Shown here piece by piece: positions 35,559-44,371 of a DNA stretch of 64,000 nucleotides (positions are counted from its first letter, which is position 1; every line of letters starts with the position of its first letter). Source of the DNA: Yamagishiella unicocca (taxonomy: Eukaryota; Chlorophyta; Chlorophyceae; Chlamydomonadales; Volvocaceae). A program made the translations under genes and the position numbers. A model generated the notes under the pieces. The model made no database searches, had not been told where the DNA came from, and saw only the letters and a program-made list of their open reading frames with translations. The DNA is taken from the NCBI GenBank assembly GCA_003116995.1, contig BDSL01000006.1:62001-126000 (forward strand), read 5' to 3'.

Positions 35559-38500
35559 CTAATGAGGGGCTTCGGCCCACACCAAGAAAGGGGTTTCGTC
35601 GGACGCCGAGGATTTTTTTTTTTTTTTTCCTCCCTCGAGAGAGAGACCAAGGAGGCCAGAACGCATAGCAGCAGGGAGGGTGGTGCCGGAGAGCCGATGA
35701 GAGTGTATGTACCGGCGCGCCCACTCCATCGCGTTGAGCGCCGCCAACGCCACCACATCCCACACACACTGCAGCACAGTGGTCGGATCCGGCGACACAC
35801 ACAACCACACATGCTCACGCGTGACCCCGCACCCACAGCAGACTTCCAGTTCATCCCAGAGCGGGCGGACGAGGGGGCAAGACCAAAAGTGATGCAAGCG
35901 CGGCGACTCGGCCACACCCGCTGCAGCGGGGTAACAGCCGCAAGCACACGGTTCGGGTGGGACCAGCGGGAGGTGAGAGGAGCCCGGCATGGGCACCCCG
36001 TCAACCGCCAGCCGCCAGAGGACCTCCTTCCACCGCGGCTCCCACTTAAGACGCTTCCACAACCGCCGCCATACCGCGCGTAACGCCACAAGGGCCGCCT
36101 CGGGCGTGGCAGCCACAGCAGGGGACAGCCCGAGCGCCTCCCGCACATACGCCGCATGACAGGCCTGCCTGGGGCGCTCCAGTTCCGCCGCCTGGAGCAG
36201 GGTGCCCAGCTTGACGGTGAAGGAGGTGAGGGGCAGCACGGCGTCCACACCCAGCCGCCACCCCAGGCGAGCAAGGAGGAGAGCATCCACCTCGTCAGGC
36301 GACGGCGGGGCGGGGCCATCGGGCGCCAGGCGAGCAGCAGCGAGCCATGCGGGCGAGATGTCAGAAAGGAGAGCGGCCACCGCAGCCCGCGCCGCGATGC
36401 GATCTTGGAGCGCACCCATGGCCAGCTCGGAGGGCGCCAGCTCGTGCCGTACGAGCGTCGTCCAGCGCTCAGCCAGCCGGCTGAAGATGGCCATGCCCGG
36501 CGTCGTCGCCAGGGCATGGGCGCGCTCCACCTCAAACGCGGTCATAGCGTCCTGCACCCGGACGGCGTCGCCGACGGTCAGCAGGCGGCGGCACATGGTG
36601 AGGGGGCCATGGATAGCCTCCAACCCCGGCCGCCGGCCCGGCGCCCCCGCGTTGGGCAGGAGCGGGTTGCCCCACAGCGGCGCGTTGAAGCACCAGACGC
36701 CCGGCTCCAGGGGGGGGTCCGCGACGTCAGACAGGGGGGGGAGGTGACCGAGGCTCGTGGCAAGCCGGTGGATGTCCGGGGGCAAGCTTAAGGGGGCGCC
36801 GAGCCACGGGCCATCCGGGCGAGCTGTGGTGACGGCCAGCGGGCGGAAGGCAGGGTGGAGGGTAGAGAGGAAGGAGACCGCAATCCGGATCCACGGCGCG
36901 CGGGCAGCCGGGGGCTGCAGCGCGGAGCGGGCGACCGTCAGGCTCCACTTGGCATGCCGGCTGAGGACATGCAGCCGAAGGGGCAGTACACCGAAGCCGC
37001 CGATGGTGGGATGACCGGAGAGCAGGCGGAGGGGGACACCAGTGAAACGGCGCTGGGCGTCATCAGGGCCTAGCTCCCGATCCACCAGCTTTGCGACAAG
37101 GGCCATGAGGCCAGCAAGGACCTCCGCCGGCGGCAGCCCCGAGTGCTCCATGTGGTACGTCGCCATATGGAGAGCATAAGCTGCAGCCGCAGTGGCACGG
37201 CCGAACATCGACAGGGCCATGCGGGAGATCTTTTGGAGACGGCGGCGGGCCTCCGACATCCGTGACGCCCAATCGAGGACGGGGGCGGCAGGCGGATTGG
37301 TGAAGGGGATGCCCAGCGCCACCGCAGCGGGCACGATCCGAAGGCCAGCGAGGGCAGGGGGCGGGGGAGAAGGGGAGGGGCGAGGCACCCCGGGAGCGGT
37401 GGCGGCAAGGGACGGCGACGTGGAGGGACCCGGGGCGGCCAGGGCGCCAGCGGCTGCGGCGAGGGCGCCCACGACCACGACAGCTGCAGCACCGCGGCCA
37501 CGACGCCGACGACCGCGGCGAGCCAGCCCTGGTGGGCGCGCCAGGCGAGGCGGGTGACGGGCGACGGGGGAGCTGGCGGCGCCAGCAGGGGCGGCTGGGG
37601 CGGCTGGAGCGGCTGGGGCGGCCGGGGCAGTGGGGGCGGCAGTGACGGCCGCGACGGCTGGGGCGTCAGGAGGCGTGGGAGACGCTGCGGCGGCGCCAGC
37701 GGCGGCCGGGACTGCGGTCGTCAGCACCGTGGGGGCCGCGGCACCCGCGGCCGCCCCAGGAGCACCACCGGCGGCAGCCGGACCGGCGGTCGCCAGCGCC
37801 TCGGCGGCCACTGCGACCAGGACGGCAGCCGCCGGCGCCACGGCAGCCGCGGCGGCCGGGGCGGCAGCCGCCTGCGGGGCAGCAGCAGCGGCGGCCAGGG
37901 CGGCAGCCACCGGCGCAGCGGCAGCAGCGGCGGCGGCCGGGTCGTCAGGAGGTACGGCGGCGGCGCCAGCGCCTGCCGGGGCGGCCTCCACCGGCGCCTC
38001 GGCAGCAGCGGCGCTCGGGGCGGCGGGTGAAGCGGCGGCACCGCCCGCAGCGGTCCACGCGGCGGCAGGGGCGGCGACGGCCGCCACCGCAGCGGCAAGG
38101 ACGGCAGCCGGGGCGGCGAGCGCCGGCGCCACCTGGCGACCAGCCCACAGCAGCTCGACCTTGGAGGGATTCAGGTGCTGGCCAGAGGCACGGGCAAACG
38201 CGGCCATGAGGGCGATAAATGGCGGTACTGCAGCTGCATCTGGGAGCGCGACTTGGGCATCATCAGCAAACTGCACGCCGGTAACCAGGCTGGCCGGGTC
38301 CGCCGGGGCCAGCGGCACGCCAACACCGTGCCGCTTCAGCCAGCAGAGGAGGGCGTGGGCCACGAAGAGGTATAGGAGCGGGGCAAGGGGACAGCCCTGC
38401 CGGACGCCGGCCCGGATAGGGACAGAGCGGGAGATGTAGCCGTTGACGGACGCCATGGCCACTGTACGGCCCAACAGGAGCTGCGTCCATCCCAGGAAAC

Positions 38501-40829
38501 CGGCCCCAACACCCATGCGCTCCATGACAGCAAAGAGGAAGGAGCGGTCAATGGTGTCGTAAGCTTTGGCGAAATCCAAGAAGGCGATAAGAGCACTCCG
38601 TTGCTGCTGGTGTAGGAGGGGGGGGAGGCAGCGAAGGAAGCGGGTGTTGGCGCCAATGGAGCGGCCGGGGAGGAAGGCGGACTGCTCGAGGGGGATGGCG
38701 GCGGAAAGGCCAGGGCTGAGGCGGTTTGCGAGGACCTTCGCCAGAATGCGGTAATCAGTACAGAGCAGGGTGATGGGGCGGTAGGCGCCGGCCGCCGCCC
38801 GGTCCGCATCATGGCCCTTGTAAATGACGGATATAACACCCTTCAGGAAACCCGTCGGGACGGCGCGCAGATGGCCGATAGCAGTGAAAAGGCGGGCCAG
38901 TGCCGGCACAAAGCAGCCACTGTAGGTCCGGAGGAGATCCACAGGGATTCCGTCCCAGCCTGGGGACGTGCCAGGCTTGGCTTGCTGCAGGGCCCGCGCC
39001 ACCTCCGCTGCTGAGACTGCGATGGAGCCCAACTCGGGGCGAAGATCGGGCGAGATCGGAGTAGAGTGGGCGTCGACAGCTGCCAGAACCGCTTGCTGAT
39101 CCGCCGAGTCCAGGCCTGACGGCAGGCAGCTGATGCGCTCCCAGAAAGAAGCGACGACATTGGGCAATTGGCGCGGGTCGGTCACGAGGCGCCCAGCAGC
39201 GTCGCGCAGCGCGGTAATGTCCTGGGACGACCGCGGTGGGTGAATCATGGCGGTGAGTGCGGGGCACGGGCGCTCCCCCTCGCGCACCCACGCCACGCGT
39301 ACCCGGGCGGCCTCGCCCGCCGCCGCCACACGCAAGGCCACCGCCAAGGCAGCCTGGGCGGCCACCACACCACCCACGGCCTCGGGCGCCGCCGACGGCG
39401 TCGCGGCCGCAAGGTGGGCCGCCCGCAAGGCGGCTCGGGCTGCCTCCACCTGCGCGCCCGAGGCCAGGCGCCGAGAGCGAGCGGTGCGATTGAGAATCGC
39501 CGCCACCGCCGCCAGCCGCCGTTTGAAGCCCGGCCACCACGCCAGCAGGGCAGCGTGCTCCCCCTCAGCCGGCATGGCCGCGAACGCCGCGTCGAGCCAG
39601 GCCTGCAGCTGATCCTTGAGGTCGCGGTGGCCAGAGAAGGCCATGCGGGTGCGACGGAGGCCGGGGCCGCGCGAGGCAGGAACCCGGGGCAGCAGCTGGA
39701 TGCAGGGGACGCGGTGGTCGGAAGGCGAGCCCAGCTCAATGGCGGAGCCCGCCACGAAGGGGAGGAGGCAGCGGGACACATAGATGCGGTCGATGCGGGA
39801 ACCACCGGGGGAGGGGGCGGAGTAGAGGTGGGTGTAATCCGTGCTGGTGGGGAAGCGCTCACGATGCACATCAGCCAACGACGGGCCCACTGTCGCGAGG
39901 ACCCGAGCGGCAGGGCGGTCGCGAACCACTCGCGCCGACCCCGCACTGCTGTCCCACGGGCCAGCGACGAAGTTGAAGTCGCCGGCTAGGACATGCTGGC
40001 CCGGGGTGCTGGTCGCCAGCACAGGCGCCAGGTGCTGCTGGAGGAAAGCAGCGCGTGAAGCCGAGCTACTAGCGGGCAGATAAACATTGGTGAGGTGCAG
40101 GCGATGACCCAGCCAGGTGAAGGAGTAGGTGGCGAGGCGCCCCGCTGCGGAGGAGGACGCGGCCGGGACCGCCGGAGGCTGGTCAGCCGCGGCCAGGCCG
40201 GCCCCTTCCAGGGCCGCCGCGGCGGGGGGAGGCGCAGCGGCGTCCCCACCACGGGGCGCCGTGGCGGCCGAGGCTACCGCCGCCGCCGTGGCCGCCACGG
40301 CCGCGGCCGCGGCGGCCGCCGCCACCGAGGCCGCCACCCCCGAGGCCGCCGCCACGGACACGGCGGCGGCGGAGGGACCCGCGTCGGCGGCCGGCCCAGG
40401 GGACGGTGAGCGGGGCGGCGGTGACAGGGAACGAGAGGGGGGGGAGGAAGCAGCAACTGCAGGTTGATCACCCGCGAGACCAGGGAGCAGTGGTGAGGCC
40501 GCTGCCACCAGCCGGCCAGAAGCGATCAGGTCCGAGCGAACGAGAATCGCCACGCCAGCACAGGGGTCCGCCAGCGTAGCATTGCGGAACGACACCACAC
40601 GCCAGGGAGCGACATGGAGGTGACCAGCGGCCGCATGGAGACGCCGCTCGAATAGCCCCCGATCTCCAAACGTAGACAAGTGCGTCTCCTGGATACAGAC
40701 GACATCGAGCCGGAGCTGCGCCCACAGCAGTAGAGCAGCAAAAAACTCCCTAAAAAAATTCCTTGCGTTACAGGACCCCGACGCTGGGGTACGACACCTG
40801 ACCGTGTCATAAGCTCTGTATCTCCACCC
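35559..40829 (-). CDS. LINE ORF2-like polyprotein: endonuclease, reverse transcriptase, zinc finger
   Basis: One frame stays open from about 40829 to 35559, over 1,700 codons. It opens inside an adjacent SINE, without an ATG near the start. Apurinic-type endonuclease motifs: LDVVCIQETHLS, LAGDFNFV and SPSDHRVP. The usual first strand with Trp-Asn is missing. Reverse transcriptase runs from about KGVISVIYKGHDADR to KVELLWAGRQ, with FLDFAKAYDTIDRS (motif A), IRAGVRQGCPLAPLLY and the catalytic FADD at about 38262-38273. A 250-300 residue Ala/Pro-rich linker follows. The C-terminus has the reverse-transcriptase zinc-binding pattern CACGC...HHFWSCPLVRPLW. The last codons run into the A-rich tail (five Lys), so the true stop is unclear. 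L1-like clade by domain order. Confidence 0.93.
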   Translation of the reverse strand, partial: GWRYRAYDTVRCRTPASGSCNARNFFREFFAALLLWAQLRLDVVCIQETHLSTFGDRGLFERRLHAAAGHLHVAPWRVVSFRNATLADPCAGVAILVRSDLIASGRLVAAASPLLPGLAGDQPAVAASSPPSRSLSPPPRSPSPGPAADAGPSAAAVSVAAASGVAASVAAAAAAAAVAATAAAVASAATAPRGGDAAAPPPAAAALEGAGLAAADQPPAVPAASSSAAGRLATYSFTWLGHRLHLTNVYLPASSSASRAAFLQQHLAPVLATSTPGQHVLAGDFNFVAGPWDSSAGSARVVRDRPAARVLATVGPSLADVHRERFPTSTDYTHLYSAPSPGGSRIDRIYVSRCLLPFVAGSAIELGSPSDHRVPCIQLLPRVPASRGPGLRRTRMAFSGHRDLKDQLQAWLDAAFAAMPAEGEHAALLAWWPGFKRRLAAVAAILNRTARSRRLASGAQVEAARAALRAAHLAAATPSAAPEAVGGVVAAQAALAVALRVAAAGEAARVRVAWVREGERPCPALTAMIHPPRSSQDITALRDAAGRLVTDPRQLPNVVASFWERISCLPSGLDSADQQAVLAAVDAHSTPISPDLRPELGSIAVSAAEVARALQQAKPGTSPGWDGIPVDLLRTYSGCFVPALARLFTAIGHLRAVPTGFLKGVISVIYKGHDADRAAAGAYRPITLLCTDYRILAKVLANRLSPGLSAAIPLEQSAFLPGRSIGANTRFLRCLPPLLHQQQRSALIAFLDFAKAYDTIDRSFLFAVMERMGVGAGFLGWTQLLLGRTVAMASVNGYISRSVPIRAGVRQGCPLAPLLYLFVAHALLCWLKRHGVGVPLAPADPASLVTGVQFADDAQVALPDAAAVPPFIALMAAFARASGQHLNPSKVELLWAGRQVAPALAAPAAVLAAAVAAVAAPAAAWTAAGGAAASPAAPSAAAAEAPVEAAPAGAGAAAVPPDDPAAAAAAAAPVAAALAAAAAAPQAAAAPAAAAAVAPAAAVLVAVAAEALATAGPAAAGGAPGAAAGAAAPTVLTTAVPAAAGAAAASPTPPDAPAVAAVTAAPTAPAAPAAPAAPAAPAGAASSPVARHPPRLARPPGLARRGRRRRGRGAAAVVVVGALAAAAGALAAPGPSTSPSLAATAPGVPRPSPSPPPPALAGLRIVPAAVALGIPFTNPPAAPVLDWASRMSEARRRLQKISRMALSMFGRATAAAAYALHMATYHMEHSGLPPAEVLAGLMALVAKLVDRELGPDDAQRRFTGVPLRLLSGHPTIGGFGVLPLRLHVLSRHAKWSLTVARSALQPPAARAPWIRIAVSFLSTLHPAFRPLAVTTARPDGPWLGAPLSLPPDIHRLATSLGHLPPLSDVADPPLEPGVWCFNAPLWGNPLLPNAGAPGRRPGLEAIHGPLTMCRRLLTVGDAVRVQDAMTAFEVERAHALATTPGMAIFSRLAERWTTLVRHELAPSELAMGALQDRIAARAAVAALLSDISPAWLAAARLAPDGPAPPSPDEVDALLLARLGWRLGVDAVLPLTSFTVKLGTLLQAAELERPRQACHAAYVREALGLSPAVAATPEAALVALRAVWRRLWKRLKWEPRWKEVLWRLAVDGVPMPGSSHLPLVPPEPCACGCYPAAAGVAESPRLHHFWSCPLVRPLWDELEVCCGCGVTREHVWLCVSPDPTTVLQCVWDVVALAALNAMEWARRYIHSHRLSGTTLPAAMRSGLLGLSLEGGKKKKKSSASDETPFLVWAEAPH
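35612..40760 (-). mobile_element. LINE (L1-like) with A-rich 3' tail
   Basis: The 3' end is marked on the minus strand by an A run (T run at about 35612-35630 on the plus strand). The 5' boundary is taken as the junction with the SINE at about 40754-40760. No disabling stop or frameshift occurs through 5 kb, which suggests a recent insertion, although the front of the endonuclease is missing. Flanking target-site duplications were not found by eye. Confidence 0.85.
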
Positions 40830-40984
40830 CCATCAACGACAACCTCGACCAGCAGGTTCAACCACAAACCTACTTGCCCACAAGTGGGGCACCCGGTAAC
40901 TACCGGGGAGGGGCCGGGGAATCGAACCACCGATCTCTGGACAGAATGCCAGTGTCTTAACCAATTAGACGAACCCCCCAAAAA
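40754..40984 (-). mobile_element. tRNA-derived SINE joined to the 5' end of the LINE
   Basis: The head (about 40978-40910, minus) has a tRNA-like layout: GGTTCGTCTAATTGGTTAAG as A-box region and GGTTCGATTCC as an exact B box, but its anticodon arm does not close properly. A body of about 80 bp follows, then a tail containing a hairpin (ACCCCAGCGTCGGGGT) and the sequence CTGTAACGCAAGGA, ending in seven T. The same tail occurs at 41258-41201. The T run resembles a pol III stop, immediately followed by LINE sequence. Confidence 0.75.
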
Positions 40985-41171
40985 TTGTTGGGTTGGGGTC
41001 CGGGGCTCTCACCCGGTTGGCAGGGCCATACACGCCCCTGTTACGGAAGTCGCAGGTCCCCGTGCCAGTACTTCCGTTTACCCCCCCGGAAATGGGTGGC
41101 GGTTTGGGTGGGGGGGCCAGGACTTGAACTCGGGATCTCCTGCCGATTAAGGCTGGGCTTTAGCAGCTAAG

Positions 41172-41258
41172 CTTTTTTTTTTTTTTTTTTTTTTAAAATC
41201 CTTGCGTTACAGGACCCCGACGCTGGGGTACGACACCTGACCGTGTCATAAGCTCTGT
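41172..41258 (-). mobile_element. Second SINE 3' tail with poly(A)
   Basis: About 58 bp (from TACAGAGCTTATGACACGG to GTAACGCAAGGA on the minus strand) are nearly identical to the tail of the SINE at 40754-40984. They end in a run of about 22 A (T run at 41172-41193). tRNA-like 3' halves (B-box-like sequences) also occur near 41130 on the minus strand and near 41390-41405 on the plus strand, suggesting nested short elements. I cannot delimit their 5' ends. Confidence 0.65.
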
Positions 41259-41490
41259 ACCCATACCCACCCCATCGGGCAGCCTTGCGCTCTGCATCAG
41301 TAGCGATGCCAATGCCATTTTGCCATGCAGCTGCGCAGCGCCTGCGCAGCGCCGCTATGCACCTGCGCGAAAAAGCGAGAGATCGCCGGTTCGAAACCCG
41401 GCGGCCGCAATTTTTGCATTTCGCGCGCAGATGCAAAATATAGCGCGATAGCGATAGCCAATGCCTGATAGCGATAGCGAATACAGCACC

Positions 41491-41882
41491 CAACAGGGCG
41501 CGCGTCCAGCGGACACACAGTGCCAGCGCCCGCCCACATTTAATAATTCAAATTTCAAACAGCTGCTGCTTGCCACCTTGTAGCACCCGCCAGCAGCCGC
41601 CCACTGTGCCAATTGAAACCATTCCTTTTGCAACGCGCTCTAAATGAATGGCCGCATAACCTATCAGCATCAGAGCGCCCACCAGGCACGCGCCCAGCTG
41701 ACCACTAGCACATGCAACACAGTGCCAGCAGCCGCACACTGAGGTCATTCATGCCATTCCTTTTCCAATGCACTGTAAATGAATAGCCGCACAGGGCGCG
41801 CCAACAAATAGCCAGCAGGGCGCGCGTCCAGCGGACACACAGTGCCAGCGCCCGCCCACATTTAATAATTCAAATTGCAAGA
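41491..41882. repeat. Direct repeats upstream of the AT-rich ubiquitin-like ORF
   Basis: A block of about 75 bp, beginning AGGGCGCGCGTCCAGCGGAC and running through TTTAATAATTCAAATT, occurs at about 41491 and about 41815. A second pair (GCCATTCCTTTTGCAACGCG and a diverged copy) occurs at about 41622 and 41753. The arrangement resembles subterminal repeats of a DNA element, or a local duplication. Confidence 0.75.
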
Positions 41883-41982
41883 TTTGGAACAGCTGCTCGT
41901 TGTACTGCATGAAAGCAACCCGCATGCCACATAATAATAGCTCACATTGAAAACTTCAGATTTCGAAATTTGCAACAAAGCG

Positions 41983-42780
41983 ATGAAACAACGGTCAAAG
42001 AGTCATAACAAGTCATATGCCCAAAGAATATGCACTGTCCTACTAGCTATTGCAACCATCCTAATAATCGGATATGCATACAACCAGACTACTCTCACAG
42101 ATACAACCCATACATTAGGCAACCTTAAGCCACCATTGGGCCGTCACTTCTGGGCAGCTTCACATTGGCGCAAATACTATCACTTCCGACCACGACAATG
42201 GCTTCTAACAAAAAATCAACTGGGCGAACTATGCTTATACTGCGCAACAGCATTGGCTGCTTACATCCAACATTACACTTCCATATACCGAATTTGGCTA
42301 TACAGAGTCGGTAAAACCCTCCTCGCAATAACATACCTTTATTACAATCCTACACTCCAAGCATATTACTCTCTTTTGTCCTTATTAGCAGCAGAACTGA
42401 CGCACAGCTGTGTGCAGAAACAAACAAGCTGGATCCAGCTATGGGTACACGGCCTCCATCATATTACACATCTCATCTCGATGGATGCTAACACATCTAC
42501 ACGCACTCTAATGGAATATATCAGCACTGTGGAGCGAATCCCACAACAACACCTCCGACTAGTATTTCACGGTCGACGGATCCAGCTCACACGCAGTATG
42601 CAGTACTATAATATACAAGACGGAGACAGTATTTTCGTTACAAGCATATTACGTGGCGGAATGCAGCCCAAACGTAAGCCAGCATTCTCCGAATCCACAT
42701 CACCTGGCGCTGGTCCTTCTACTCACACAGAGCTAACCATCGAAGGAATATGGCACGTCCTTTATCAGCACCCTCATCTT
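41983..42780 (+). CDS. AT-rich ORF with a transmembrane segment and a full-length, lysine-free ubiquitin-like domain
   Basis: First ATG at 41983 (the frame opens a little upstream at a TTG). The N-terminus has a basic stretch, then a hydrophobic segment (ICTVLLAIATILIIGYAY), then a Tyr/His/Leu-rich region. DNA 42433-42660 encodes exactly 76 residues that align without gaps to ubiquitin. Identical positions include Q2, V5, L8, T12, I30, I36, P37, R42, L43, F45, G47, R54, Y59 to Q62 and L73-R74-G75-G76. None of the seven ubiquitin lysines is present (H6, I11, M27, Y29, V33, R48, D63). Residues after the di-glycine (MQPKRKPAF...) would be released by a deubiquitinase-type cut. The A/T-rich codon use differs sharply from neighbouring genes. 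The end is uncertain: helicase-like sequence continues in another frame. Confidence 0.7.
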
Positions 42781-43729
42781 CTGCAGCTCTTACCTCTTCC
42801 CAACACTCGGGCTCGGCCATGGCACGAGCTTGCCGGCCGGAGCTCCCATCGGTCGCGCTCCTTCCCGAGCCGTACGTGGTTCTGCTTCGCCACGCCGTAC
42901 GCCTCCCGCTGCTGCAGCGCCTCCTACCCCTCCATGCTGAAACACGCGGCCAGCAGCTCCTGGTCTGGCGCAGCAGTGACTTCGAGCCCGATGGCACGCC
43001 GCTGCCCCCCGCCCTGTACCAGCAGCTAGAAGCACTCGGCGGCCCCGAAGATGATGGCGGCTTCCCCACGATCGGCGCCTTCTTCGCGGGGATACGCTAC
43101 ATCTTCACCACCAATGCGCACCCCACCATCCAGCACATCCACAACAACTGCGCCACCGGCACTGGCATCGTGCTCCACCCCGCTGAACCCCCCATCCCCC
43201 CCCGGATACAGCGCCCATCCACGTGCTCACCTACATGCCGCGCGCGGTGTTCGTGATCCCCGACGGCCGCCCTCTCGGTCGGATCTCGCGCATACCCGAG
43301 GTCGCCGAAGATGAGATCGCCGTCCTTCCTAAGGCACACGCCTTCACTCCTCTGCATGCCGTCGATCGCCGCTCCATCCACCGCTGGGGCTTTCCGCTGG
43401 ACCTGGCGTACGCCGTCACAGACTACTTCGCGGAAGGCACGTCCTTCAGAGGCCAGAACTGGCTCGCGCACCTGTGCAGGCCCCCCGACGGCCGCCTGCA
43501 CCGTGCATCACTGTACGTCATCCCCACCCGCTTCAGCTCGCTCGACGACTTCCACTTACTGTGTCCGCTGTGGCCGCCCGGAGATGACGCAGAGAAGGAC
43601 CGCGTGCTGCAGAACCTCCTTCGCCTCGCGCAGCCCGTACCGGACCTCAAGGCGGAATGGCAGCGCCTCCTTGACTTAGCGCAACTCACCCGCCTCCACC
43701 TCCAGGACCTCCACCAGGCGCTCTTGTAA
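42750..43729 (+). pseudogene. Pif1-like (SF1) helicase C-terminal fragment, frame-broken
   Basis: Two frames carry one continuous domain. The first, to about 43200, has FFAGIRYIFTTNAHPTIQHI followed by NNCATGTGIVL, which matches the Pif1 region where a GxRVMLxxN...NGxxG segment lies. The second, from about 43205, has GFPLDLAYAVTDYFAEG where motif V would be, and ASLYVIPTRFSSLDDF where motif VI would be. It ends at the TAA 43727-43729. The frames switch at a C-rich tract (43189-43203), which suggests a small indel or a sequencing error. Walker A and B motifs are absent, so this is only the C-terminal third of such a helicase. GC-rich, unlike the preceding ORF. It could be a separate exon of the same gene. 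Confidence 0.6.
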
Positions 43730-44371
43730 CCCCGGACCTGCAAACAGTATTGCCGCCACAGTGCCAAGTGCAGCGCTAGTGACAAATGCCAAGCAGTCCG
43801 TGAAGTCCCTCAGGGTGACATGTAACAAACGGACTCCCATCTCCCTCCCGCGCGCATGCTCCGCACGGCCTTATTCGATTGCACTCGCGCCTCCCTTCCA
43901 GCGCTTCCGCAGTTGCCAATATTTTTTATTCGCCTAGTTATTACGATTGCACTCGAAACCGGCGCATTCTCGCATTCCCTGCTCCCAGCTCACAAGTCAC
44001 TTTCCCACGCCCGCTCCATCCGCCCGAAGCTTCACGCAATCCGCTACTATTTTATACGCGACTCTCCGCCTCACCTCCTGATCGGCCAAACGACCTCGCG
44101 CCTGCCTTCTCCAGCATACCAGTACCCGCCGCACTCGCACGTGCCTTCCAGCGCTTCTACATTTGGCAATATTTTTTATTTGCCTACTGACGACCACTGC
44201 GCTTGAAACCGGCGCATTCTCACACTCTGTGCGCATTCTCGCACCCTCCCTAGATTTCACATAGCCACATATAAAGTGCTGCCCAAGCAATCAATCGTAT
44301 ATTTTCACATAGCCACATACAACAATCTTATATTTTCACAATGGCACCGAAGGAATCTGCCCCTGCTCACA
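43730..44371. repeat. Spacer with a duplicated block
   Basis: A block CCTTCCAGCGCTTC...CAATATTTTTTATT...GCCT occurs at about 43893-43940 and about 44147-44185, followed each time by GAAACCGGCGCATTCTC. Near 44265-44335 a short block (TTTCACATAGCCACATA) repeats. No open frame is supported. Confidence 0.6.

Noticed and set aside
37550..38440. Ala-rich plus-strand frames over the LINE
   Set aside because: They are complements of the Ala/Pro-rich linker of the minus-strand polyprotein (GCN codons read as GCN-like on the other strand).
40910..40980. A functional tRNA gene on the minus strand
   Set aside because: The B box is perfect but the anticodon arm cannot form a five-pair stem with a seven-base loop, and SINE body and tail follow directly.
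41340..41410. tRNA gene around a GGTTCGAAACC box
   Set aside because: Only a 3' half with T-arm is recognisable; no D-arm or acceptor pairing found.
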